From an uncultured Actinomycetes bacterium (lineage in GTDB: Bacteria; Actinomycetota; Thermoleophilia; Gaiellales; Gaiellaceae): a stretch of 15,032 bases of DNA. Position 1 is the first letter of the stretch. Each line of letters opens with the position of its first letter. The translations under genes were made by a program, and so were the position numbers. The stretch is taken from the NCBI GenBank assembly GCA_903930195.1, contig CAIYXH010000205.1:1-15032 (forward strand), written 5' to 3'. Below the pieces are notes generated by a model. The model saw nothing but the letters and a program-made list of their open reading frames with translations, searched no databases and had not been told where the DNA came from. Below, one piece after another: positions 1 through 7,374 of the stretch.

Positions 1-331
1 CGACGGGCTGGTCGTCCGGCCGCAGATCCCGGAGAGCGCCGATGCGAACGCGCACATCTACTACCTCCTGCTCCCGAGCCCGGAGGCGCGCGCCGCGTTC
101 ATCGCCGCGCTGGGCGCCGAGGGGATCCTCGCCGTGTTCCACTACGTCCCGCTGCACTCCTCGGAGGCGGGCAGGCGCATCGGACGGACGCACGGGCGTC
201 TCTCGGTCACCGACGAGATGAGCGATCGCCTGGTCCGGCTCCCGCTCTGGCCGGATCTCACCGACGGCGAGATCGACCGCGTGATCCAGGCGACCGTCGC
301 AGCCGTCTCATCTGAGCTCGTGGCGCGCTAG
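1..331 (+). CDS. wecE: dTDP-4-amino-4,6-dideoxygalactose transaminase (WecE/RffA-like), C-terminal part
   Basis: Only the last 109 residues are in the window; the reading frame begins at base 2 and stops with TAG. The family is the PLP-dependent DegT/DnrJ/EryC1 sugar aminotransferases, and the subgroup is recognised from the tail signature EGILAVFHYVPLHSSEAG followed by RLVRLPLWPDLT, which closely follows WecE (RffA). WecE converts dTDP-4-keto-6-deoxyglucose to dTDP-4-amino-4,6-dideoxygalactose (Fuc4N) in the cytoplasm, using glutamate as amino donor. The PLP-binding lysine lies upstream of the window and cannot be checked. The methyltransferase start follows 7 bases later, so the genes are probably cotranscribed. 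The subgroup call is good. The exact product sugar is inference, because relatives make other 4-amino or 3-amino sugars. Confidence 0.85.
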   Translation, partial: DGLVVRPQIPESADANAHIYYLLLPSPEARAAFIAALGAEGILAVFHYVPLHSSEAGRRIGRTHGRLSVTDEMSDRLVRLPLWPDLTDGEIDRVIQATVAAVSSELVAR

Positions 332-338
332 GGCACGG

Positions 339-1184
339 ATGGCGAGCTCGACCGACTTCAAGCACGCGGCGGTGGAGCAGTGGACCGCAGATCCATGCGG
401 ACGGGTCGGCATGCCCGGCGAGCCAGGCTCGCGCGAGTACTTCGAGAGCCTCCTCGCCTCACGCCAGAGCTATGCGCCGTGGATGACCGAGATTCTCGGG
501 TACGCCGAGACTGCCGGCCTCGACGTGCTCGACGTCGGCAGCGGGCAGGGCATCGACGTCGCGCTCTACAGCCGCGCCGGCGCACGCGCGACGGGTATCG
601 ATCTGACGCCGCGCCACGTCGAGCTCGCCCAGGCGCACCTCGCGGCGTTCGGACTCACCGGCACCGTCGTCGTCGGCGATGGCGAACAGCTCCCCTTCCC
701 GGACGGCTCGTTCGACCGCGTCTCGTCGAATGGCGTGCTCCATCACACCCCCGACATGCCGGCGGCGCTCCGCGAGATCCTCCGCGTGCTGCGCCCGGGC
801 GGCGAGGCTCGGATCATCGTCTACAACCGGCGCTCGTTCCACTACTGGCTCACGCAGGTGCTCTGGCACGGCCTCGTGCGCGGACGGCTGCTGCGGGTCG
901 GCTCCGTCGAGCGCGTCATGTCCGAGACGGTCGAGTTCAGCTCGATCGGCGCGCGGCCGCTCGTCAAGGCATACACGCCCGGCGAGTGCGCGGCGATGCT
1001 GCGCGACGCAGGGTTCGCCGACGTGACGGTCACGGTGCGGCACTTCCGGCCAGAGGACACCCCGCCGACGAAGGCAATCGCAAGCCTCCCGGGCGGACAC
1101 CACCTGCTCCCGGCGCGGCTCCTCGAGCGGCTCGTGCGGCTCGGCGGCTGGTACGTCGTCGCGAACGGCCGCAAACGCGCCTAG
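339..1184 (+). CDS. class I SAM-dependent methyltransferase
   Basis: This 281-residue cytoplasmic methyltransferase has the Methyltransf_11 type of Rossmann fold. The SAM-binding motif I is DVLDVGSGQG at residues 62-71, the acidic residue for the ribose is in GIDLT (86-90), motif II is LPFPDGSFDRV (about 118-128), followed by LHHTPD and the post-II motif LRPGGEARI (151-159). The ATG lies 7 bases after the transaminase stop, with AGGG 5 bases upstream. The heparinase-family gene starts 5 bases after its stop. By context it probably O- or N-methylates a sugar or glycan, but the sequence does not reveal the acceptor. It is clearly homologous to the methyltransferase at 8843-9592: both share W-x-ADPCG near the N-terminus, RAGA-x-ATG-x-DLT, LPFPDGSFD, PGGEARI followed by a Y-x-RRS element, and KAYT. 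The fold is certain; the substrate is unknown. Confidence 0.9.
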   Translation: MASSTDFKHAAVEQWTADPCGRVGMPGEPGSREYFESLLASRQSYAPWMTEILGYAETAGLDVLDVGSGQGIDVALYSRAGARATGIDLTPRHVELAQAHLAAFGLTGTVVVGDGEQLPFPDGSFDRVSSNGVLHHTPDMPAALREILRVLRPGGEARIIVYNRRSFHYWLTQVLWHGLVRGRLLRVGSVERVMSETVEFSSIGARPLVKAYTPGECAAMLRDAGFADVTVTVRHFRPEDTPPTKAIASLPGGHHLLPARLLERLVRLGGWYVVANGRKRA

Positions 1185-1189
1185 CCGAC

Positions 1190-3199
1190 ATGACCCGCGT
1201 GTCGCCGTCCACCCTTCGGAGAGCACTCCGCAAGCCGCCCCATGTCATCGCACGCCGGATGGCCGACGAGGTTGCGCGAGAGCTCGAGCGGATTCGCGCA
1301 CCCCGGCGGGCCGCCCGCAGGACGATCGCCCACGTCCTCCGCGACGGCGGGGACGCGACGCTCGACACGGCCTGGGCCCGGCTCGCCGCCCGCCCGTATC
1401 CGGCCTGGACGGAGCGGCTCGACACGGCCGAGGTCGAGCGACTCTGTCCGGGCGAGCCGGCCCGCGTGCTCGCAGCCGCGGTGCACGTCCTCGAACGCCG
1501 GGTCGATCTGCTCGGGTCGGGACCGACGAGCCTCGGATGTCCGGTGGACTGGCTCTGCGACGTCAAGTCCGGGCGCCGGTGGGAACCCGCGTTCCACCGA
1601 GAGATCGCCTACGTCGACCTCACCGACTCGAGCGACGTGAAGGTGTCGTGGGAACTCTCGCGGCTCCAGTGGGCGATCCCCGCCGGGCAGGCGTATCTCC
1701 TGACCGGGGACGAACGCTACGCCGAGGCGGTCCGGGACCTGCTCGACGAGTGGATCGAGGGCAACCCGTACGCGCTGACCGTCAACTGGTCATGCACGAT
1801 GGACGTCGCGCTGCGGATCCTCAGCTGGACCTGGTTCTTCCACGTCTTCGCCGGCAGCGCAGCCTGGACGGACGAAGGCTTCCGAGCGCGGTTCCTGGTC
1901 GCCCTCGACCTCCACGCCGACTTCACGCAGCGCAACCTCGAGCGCTCCGACATCAACGGGAACCACTACACGGCAGACGCCGCAGGGCTCGTGTTCGCCG
2001 GCCTCTTCTTCGGCGGGGACCGCGGCGACCGCTGGGCCGACGCAGGCTGGTCGATCCTCTCCCGCGAGCTCCCCCGTCAGGTCTATCCCGACGGCGTCGA
2101 CTTCGAGGCGTCGACGGCGTACCACCGTCTCGTCAGCGAGCTGTTCTTCGCGCCCGCCCTCTACCGGGAGCGGACGGGCACGCCGACCCCCGCCGCCTAC
2201 CGCGACCGGATGCTGGCGATGGGCCGGTTCGCCGCCGCCTACACGCGTCCCGACGGCACGACCCCGGCCTGGGGGGACGCCGACGACGGACGCGCGCTCC
2301 CGTTCGGGGGGCAGCCACTCGGCGATCACCGCTACCTCCCGGGGCTGATCGGCAGCGTGTGGGCGAACGAGACGCTCGCCCGGTCGTTTCCGGGCCCGCA
2401 TGCGGAACAGCTCTGGTGGCTCGGCCCGGACGAGGCGGTCGCGCCCGGGCCCGCCTCACCACGCGAGCCGGCTGCGTTCCCCGACAGCGGCTTCTACGTG
2501 CTCCAGGGGCCGCGCGACCACGTGTTCGTCGACGCCGGCCCGGTCGGCCTCGCCGGACGGGGCGGGCACGGGCACAACGACTGCCTCGGGTTCGAGGCCT
2601 GGCTCGACGGCACGCCGCTGATCGTCGACGCCGGCACCTACGTCTACACCGCGTCACCGGAGTGGCGCAACCGCTTTCGGAGCACTGCGTTCCATGCCAC
2701 CCCACAGGTGGACGGAGAGGAGCAGAACCGCTTCGTCCGACCCGACTGGCTCTGGAGCCTGACCTACGACGCCGTGCCCGAGCTCCGTGACTGGAGCCCG
2801 AAGCAGGGCACACTCACCGCCGCGCACGCCGGCTTCCTGCGCCTCGCGCACGGCGTCCGGCCGGTTCGGACCTTCAACCTCGACCGGACCTCGCACCAGC
2901 TCGAAGTCACCGACCGGTTCGAAGGCGACGGAGACCACGAGGTGCGCGTGCCATACGGCCTCCCGCCGGGCGCCGAGGCAGAGGTGGTCGAAGCCGGCGT
3001 CCTGCTCCTTCGCCTCCCCGGCGGCACGTTCAGGCTGCGCTATACGGATCCATCCGCCTGGGAGGCCACGGTCGAGGACGGCTGGCTCTCGCCCTCGTAC
3101 GGCGTCAAAACGCCGCGCCGCGTCGTCGTCTTCCGGCGCTCAGGCCCGCTCGAGCCGCTCTCCGTCACGTTCCACCCCGACCCGCTGCCCGCGCCATGA
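1190..3199 (+). CDS. heparinase II/III family polysaccharide lyase-like protein (long form)
   Basis: This 669-residue protein has the two-part layout of heparinase II/III and alginate lyase relatives: an alpha/alpha toroid (about residues 60-400) and a C-terminal beta-sandwich (about 430-660). Visible signatures are NPYALTVNWSC (192-202), NGNHYTADA (256-264), PDGVDFEASTAYH (300-312) and GRGGHGHNDCLGFEAWLDG (456-474), then VDAGTYVY (479-486). In PL12-type lyases, Asn, Tyr and His of these motifs are catalytic, so N258, Y311 and H460/H462 are the candidates. I see no convincing signal peptide; the N-terminus is basic and Arg-rich, so the protein may be cytoplasmic or exported in another way. 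The ATG at 1190 is chosen because the frame open further upstream only overlaps the methyltransferase. The stop overlaps the next start as ATGA. Known relatives eliminate or cleave uronic-acid polymers; here a role in trimming or turnover is inferred from context. Confidence 0.85.
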   Translation: MTRVSPSTLRRALRKPPHVIARRMADEVARELERIRAPRRAARRTIAHVLRDGGDATLDTAWARLAARPYPAWTERLDTAEVERLCPGEPARVLAAAVHVLERRVDLLGSGPTSLGCPVDWLCDVKSGRRWEPAFHREIAYVDLTDSSDVKVSWELSRLQWAIPAGQAYLLTGDERYAEAVRDLLDEWIEGNPYALTVNWSCTMDVALRILSWTWFFHVFAGSAAWTDEGFRARFLVALDLHADFTQRNLERSDINGNHYTADAAGLVFAGLFFGGDRGDRWADAGWSILSRELPRQVYPDGVDFEASTAYHRLVSELFFAPALYRERTGTPTPAAYRDRMLAMGRFAAAYTRPDGTTPAWGDADDGRALPFGGQPLGDHRYLPGLIGSVWANETLARSFPGPHAEQLWWLGPDEAVAPGPASPREPAAFPDSGFYVLQGPRDHVFVDAGPVGLAGRGGHGHNDCLGFEAWLDGTPLIVDAGTYVYTASPEWRNRFRSTAFHATPQVDGEEQNRFVRPDWLWSLTYDAVPELRDWSPKQGTLTAAHAGFLRLAHGVRPVRTFNLDRTSHQLEVTDRFEGDGDHEVRVPYGLPPGAEAEVVEAGVLLLRLPGGTFRLRYTDPSAWEATVEDGWLSPSYGVKTPRRVVVFRRSGPLEPLSVTFHPDPLPAP

Positions 3200-4878
3200 T
3201 CGCCGCGCTCACCGTCTCACCGCTCTCGAACCGGTACCGCGCCGAGCTCGAAGCGCTGCTCGGCGAGGCTCCCCGCTATCTGAGCCTGCCCGATCTGCGG
3301 CGCACCGGGCCGGCGACGCTGCTGCGCACGCTCCGGACGCTCGGGCCGCACGTCGTCCTGCCGGTCGAGGACGAGAGCGCGCTCGTGCTCCTCCCCGTGC
3401 TCGAGATCCTTGCGATGGTCTCGAACGCGCGCACGATCGAGGTGATCGAGCCCGGCCTCGTCCGCCGCGCAGTCACGCGCCGCCAGGCCGGACGGGCGTT
3501 GTTCGCGCTCGGCTGGGCAACCCTGCTGTGCCGCCTGGCGATTCGAAGGACACGCGCGGAGCTGGCCCGGCTCCTCGCCGAGCCGCGCGCCACCAGTCGC
3601 CCGAACGGCCACCGGCGCATCGTGTTCGCGAACGGGAACCTGTGGTTCGGGGTCAAGACCGGTGGCTCGATCGGCCACATCGCCGGGGTCGTGAACAGCC
3701 TGGCGCGCAAGGGCTTCCACGTCGACTACGCCGGGCTCACGCCTCCGCTCCTCGTCGCGCCCGAGGTCGGCGTCACTCCGATCGCGGCACCCACGGCCTT
3801 CGGGCTTCCGACCGAGGCCAACTACTACCGGTTCAACGCGGCCATGGCCGACCGGCTCGTGGAGCTGCTCGCCACGCCGACGCGGTTCCTCTACCAGCGG
3901 ATGTCGATCGGGAACTACGCAGGAGTTATCGCGTCACGCCGCAGCGGTGTCCCGCTCGTCCTCGAGTACAACGGCTCCGAGGTCTGGGCGGCGGAGCACT
4001 GGGGCTCCTCCCTCCGCTACGCGGAGCTCGCGCGCGCCGCCGAGGACGTCTGTATCCGGCACGCGTCTCTCATCGTCACGATCTCCGAGGTTCTCCGCGA
4101 CGAGCTGCTCGCGCGCGGGGTCGAGGCGGAGCGTGTCGTCTGGTACCCGAACTGCGTCGACCCCGCCGTCTTCGATCCTTTCCGCTACGACGACGCCGAG
4201 CGTGCGGCGCTGCGCGCGGAGCTCGAGCTCCCGGCAGATGCACTGGTGACGACGTTCGTCGGCACGTTCGGCGCCTGGCACGGGGCCGAGGTCCTCGCCC
4301 AGGCAATCGTGCAGCTGGTCGACCACAGCCACCCGCTGCTCGAGGCACAGCGCGCGCGGTTCCTGTTCGTCGGCGACGGGCTCCGGATGCCCGCCGTGCG
4401 CACGCTGCTGGACCGCGAGCCGTATCGCTCCTTCGTCGCGTTCGCCGGCCTCGTGCCCCAGAACGAGGCACCGCTCCACCTCGCCGCGTCGGACATCCTC
4501 GTCTCACCCCACGTCCCCAATCCGGACGGGAGCCCGTTTTTCGGCTCGCCGACCAAGCTGTTCGAGTACATGGCGATGGGAAAGCCGATCGTCGCCTCGG
4601 CGCTCGACCAGATCGCCGCCGTACTGGCGCCCGGGCTTGATGCCGCGATGCCGCCGGACGAGTCCCCCGAGACAGACGATCCGCACTGCGCGGTGCTGTG
4701 CCGTCCAGGAGCTGTGGCCGAGCTGTCGGCCGGGATCGCCTTCCTGCTCGAGCGGGCGGACTGGCGCGAGACGCTGGGTCGCAACGCACGGGCGCGGACA
4801 CTCGACCGCTACATCTGGGACCGCCACGTCGAGACGATCCTCGCCGGCGTCGATCGCGTCCTCCCTCCCGCGAGCTAG
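3196..4878 (+). CDS. glycosyltransferase family 4 with an extra N-terminal region
   Basis: This 560-residue protein carries a GT-B fold GT4 domain from about residue 140. The acceptor half begins RIVFANGNLWFG (141-152) with a Gly-rich loop KTGGSIGH, and EYNGSEVWA (257-265) follows. The nucleotide-sugar half includes FVGTFGAWHG (354-363), FVGDG (401-405) and the donor motif SPTKLFEYMAMGKPIV (451-466), where E457 is the conserved second Glu and the first position of E-x7-E is F449. It probably adds one sugar to a lipid-linked repeat unit at the inner face of the membrane; donor and acceptor are unknown. Residues 1-138 are not needed for a standard GT4 (usually about 350-420 residues) and look like an additional alpha/beta or partly membrane-associated segment. 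The ATG overlaps the heparinase-family stop, implying translational coupling. The TAG stop lies in a CTAG shared with the convergent gene. Confidence 0.88.
   Translation: MIAALTVSPLSNRYRAELEALLGEAPRYLSLPDLRRTGPATLLRTLRTLGPHVVLPVEDESALVLLPVLEILAMVSNARTIEVIEPGLVRRAVTRRQAGRALFALGWATLLCRLAIRRTRAELARLLAEPRATSRPNGHRRIVFANGNLWFGVKTGGSIGHIAGVVNSLARKGFHVDYAGLTPPLLVAPEVGVTPIAAPTAFGLPTEANYYRFNAAMADRLVELLATPTRFLYQRMSIGNYAGVIASRRSGVPLVLEYNGSEVWAAEHWGSSLRYAELARAAEDVCIRHASLIVTISEVLRDELLARGVEAERVVWYPNCVDPAVFDPFRYDDAERAALRAELELPADALVTTFVGTFGAWHGAEVLAQAIVQLVDHSHPLLEAQRARFLFVGDGLRMPAVRTLLDREPYRSFVAFAGLVPQNEAPLHLAASDILVSPHVPNPDGSPFFGSPTKLFEYMAMGKPIVASALDQIAAVLAPGLDAAMPPDESPETDDPHCAVLCRPGAVAELSAGIAFLLERADWRETLGRNARARTLDRYIWDRHVETILAGVDRVLPPAS
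4875..4878. other. shared CTAG stop of two convergent genes
   Basis: The palindromic CTAG contains the TAG stop of the plus-strand glycosyltransferase (4876-4878) and the TAG stop of the minus-strand fused glycosyltransferase (4875-4877 read in reverse). The coding regions therefore overlap tail to tail by 4 bases. I see no stem-loop plus T-run in the flanking 60 bases, so any termination signal would have to lie inside coding sequence or depend on Rho. Confidence 0.95.
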
Positions 4879-7352
4879 ACGCGCGCGACCGTGTCGGCGA
4901 GCACTTGCTCCAGACGGCCCGCCTGCACCGAGCGAAGCCGCGTCCGCGCGAACTCGCGCCCGCGCTGACCCATTGCGGTCGCCTCCTCCGGGTGATCGGC
5001 CAGCCACCGGACACCCTCGGCCAGAGCCTCGGGATTCTCCGGCGGCACAGCGAGACCGCCACCGACGAGGTTGAGGAGCCGGGCCGATTCACCGGCGGCG
5101 GCGAGGAGCACGGGCCGACCCACCGCCATGAAGTCGATCATCTTCGACGGAACGAAATCGCGGAAGGTCTCGTGTCCTGACAGCGAGACCAGCAGCGCGT
5201 CGCTCGCCGCGAGCGCCGGCACGATCTGATGCACCGGGATCTGGGGCACGAACAACACGTTGTCGAGCCCGCGCCGTTCGGCATCGGCCATCAACGCCGC
5301 CTTGACCGGCCCCTCGCCGATCAAGGCGAACGCCGCGAAGCCCTGCAGCCGCTCGGCCGCGTCGAGCACCGCGGGGAGGGCCTGCGCGATCCCGAGCGTG
5401 CCGGCGAACGTGACCACGAAACGGTCGGGAGGCAGCCCGAGCGCGGCGCGATCGAGCGTTGCCGGGACCTCGAAGAAGTGCTCGAGCGTGCCGTTCGGGA
5501 TGTGCGAGGTCGTGCCGAGGCCCCGCACGCGGTCGATGTGCTTGCAGAATGGCTTGGTCACCGCGACGACCTCCGACGCGCCGCGGTAGAGCGTCCGCTC
5601 GAGGCGCTCCGCGACGCGCAGCGTCGGGCCTTCGGAGATCTGATCGAGGCTCACGGCTGCGGCCGGCCAGAGATCGCGGACGTCGAGGACGAGCGGGGCC
5701 CGCTTCAGCCGGGCGAGCGCAAGCCCGGCGAAGCCGGCGAAGAGCGGCGGCGTCGTCGCGACGACGACGTCGATCTCGCCGATTCGGGTGGCTGCCGCCG
5801 TCGCGAGCATCATGTACGACAGGTAGAACGCCATGCGCGTCGCCTGGGTCTTCTCCGGCGACACCCGCACCCAGACCCGGAGGACGCGGTACGGGTTCGA
5901 GAAGTCGTCGACGAAGACCCTGCCGTGGAACTCGGGCGGGATGATCCCCGTCGGGTGGTTCGGGAACTCGGTCACGACCGTCACCTCGTGGCCGCGCTGG
6001 GCGAGATACTCGGCGAACGCCTGCATGCGCGACTGGGTCGCGCCGACCTCGGGCGGGAAGTACTGCGAGACGATCGCGACGCGAAGCGGCCGTTCGGCTC
6101 GCGCGACTGTCGCCGAGGCGGGCAGCATCGGCACGAGCGGGATCGGCACCTCACGCCGGCGGCGGACGCGCTCCGCCTCGGCCCTCTCGAGCAGCGACCG
6201 GTAGAGCTCGTCGATGTCGTCGACGAGCCGCGGCACCGAATAGCGGCCCGCGACGTGACGGCGCCCGGCGTCGCCCATGCTGCGGCGGAGCTCTGGATCG
6301 CGCGCGAGCTCGGCGAGGCGCTCGGCGATGGCCTCGACGTCCTCCGCCGGCACGAGAAAGCCCGTCTCTCCTTCGACGACGACGTCGGAGACGCCTCCGA
6401 CATCCGTCGACACGGCCGGGAGCCCGGCTGCCTGAGCCTCGATGATCGACACCGGCGTACCCTCGTTCGCCGACGTCAGGACCGCGGCGTCGGCGGCGGC
6501 GTAGATCGGCCCCACCTCGGCGAGGTAGCCCAGGAACCGACAGTCCCCGGCGATCCCGAGCTCGTCGGCGAGCTGCTCGAGGTCGGCGCGGAGCGGACCG
6601 TCCCCGACCAGGACCAGCGACGCCTCGACGCCGGAGCGGCGCAGGTGCGCGAAGGCACGCAGGAGAATGTCGGCGCGCTTGATCTCCGTCATCCGCCCGA
6701 GCCAGGCCACGACGAACCCGTCAGGCGGGAGCCCGAGCGCTGCGCGAACGTCGGCACGAGCACCGGGCGGCGCTGCCGTCCGGCCCTCCAGGTCAAGGCC
6801 GAGCCGGATCACGGAGATGCGTTCGGCCGGCGCGATCTGGTACCGCACGAGGTCGTCGCGCACCTCGTCGCTGACCGCGATCAACGCGTCCGTGTGACGC
6901 GCGAGCCGGCGTTCGACCGTCTGAAACGCGCGCGTCATCCCAGGCCCGAAGTAGCCGCGCAGCACGTGGCCGTGAAACGTGTGGACGACAGCCGGCGGCC
7001 GCGCCGATCCCGACAGCGCCGCCGCCGTCCGCCCCAGCGCACCGGCCTTCGCTGTGTGCGTATGGAGGACGTGCGGCCGAAGCTCCCGGATCAGACGCCG
7101 CAGCTCCGCCACGGCGGCCGCGTCGGCGGCGGGCGAGATCTCTCGCTGCAGCTCGGGGAGGTAGAGCGGCGTGACCCCCAGGTCACGAGCCACGTACTCC
7201 ATGGATCCCTCGCCGTCACCGATGCTGCCGGCGACGAGCGTGGTGTCGTAGCCTCGCTCTTCGAGGTACCGGGTGAGGTAGGAGACGTGGAGCGCCGGCC
7301 CACCGACATTGAGGCGGGCGATGACGCGCAGCACGCGGATCGGCTCGTCCAC
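4875..7352 (-). CDS. tandem fused glycosyltransferase (two GT4 domains)
   Basis: One 825-residue open frame encodes two complete GT4 enzymes. Domain A (about 1-390) starts IRVLRVIARLNVGGPALHV, has LHTHTAKAGALGR (96-108), VHTFHGHVLRGYF (123-135), AWLGRMTEIKR (216-226), VLVGDGP (247-253) and the canonical E-x7-E at E297/E305 (ANEGTPVSIIEA). A charged linker (about 391-421) follows. Domain B (about 422-825) starts RVAIVSQYFPPEVGATQSRM and contains VLDVRDLWPAA (555-565), VTFAGTLG (647-654) and PSKMIDFMAVGRPVL (735-749); it resembles the WbuB/WcaI-type amino-sugar transferase group. Its donor motif has D732 and D740 where E-x7-E is usual. The start is GTG at 7352, with AGGA about 9 bases upstream; the preceding gene ends 22 bases before. 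It would make two sugar additions on the inner membrane face; the sugars are unknown. Confidence 0.9.
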   Translation of the reverse strand: MDEPIRVLRVIARLNVGGPALHVSYLTRYLEERGYDTTLVAGSIGDGEGSMEYVARDLGVTPLYLPELQREISPAADAAAVAELRRLIRELRPHVLHTHTAKAGALGRTAAALSGSARPPAVVHTFHGHVLRGYFGPGMTRAFQTVERRLARHTDALIAVSDEVRDDLVRYQIAPAERISVIRLGLDLEGRTAAPPGARADVRAALGLPPDGFVVAWLGRMTEIKRADILLRAFAHLRRSGVEASLVLVGDGPLRADLEQLADELGIAGDCRFLGYLAEVGPIYAAADAAVLTSANEGTPVSIIEAQAAGLPAVSTDVGGVSDVVVEGETGFLVPAEDVEAIAERLAELARDPELRRSMGDAGRRHVAGRYSVPRLVDDIDELYRSLLERAEAERVRRRREVPIPLVPMLPASATVARAERPLRVAIVSQYFPPEVGATQSRMQAFAEYLAQRGHEVTVVTEFPNHPTGIIPPEFHGRVFVDDFSNPYRVLRVWVRVSPEKTQATRMAFYLSYMMLATAAATRIGEIDVVVATTPPLFAGFAGLALARLKRAPLVLDVRDLWPAAAVSLDQISEGPTLRVAERLERTLYRGASEVVAVTKPFCKHIDRVRGLGTTSHIPNGTLEHFFEVPATLDRAALGLPPDRFVVTFAGTLGIAQALPAVLDAAERLQGFAAFALIGEGPVKAALMADAERRGLDNVLFVPQIPVHQIVPALAASDALLVSLSGHETFRDFVPSKMIDFMAVGRPVLLAAAGESARLLNLVGGGLAVPPENPEALAEGVRWLADHPEEATAMGQRGREFARTRLRSVQAGRLEQVLADTVARV

Positions 7353-7374
7353 GGGGCGATCCTAGCGGCCGAAC

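Noticed and set aside
380..1189. Upstream extension of the long heparinase-family frame by 270 codons
   Set aside because: It overlaps the methyltransferase in another frame, is full of Arg/Ala/Pro/Gly typical of a shadow in GC-rich DNA, and matches no domain.
6126..6128. Internal ATG (codon 409 of the fused protein) as a separate start for the second GT4 domain
   Set aside because: There is no purine-rich ribosome site upstream, and the frame is continuous through the linker, so one fused protein is the simpler reading; internal initiation cannot be excluded.
7353..7374. Possible promoter in the largest gap of the minus-strand operon
   Set aside because: 22 bases are too few for a full promoter, and no -10 or -35-like boxes are visible.
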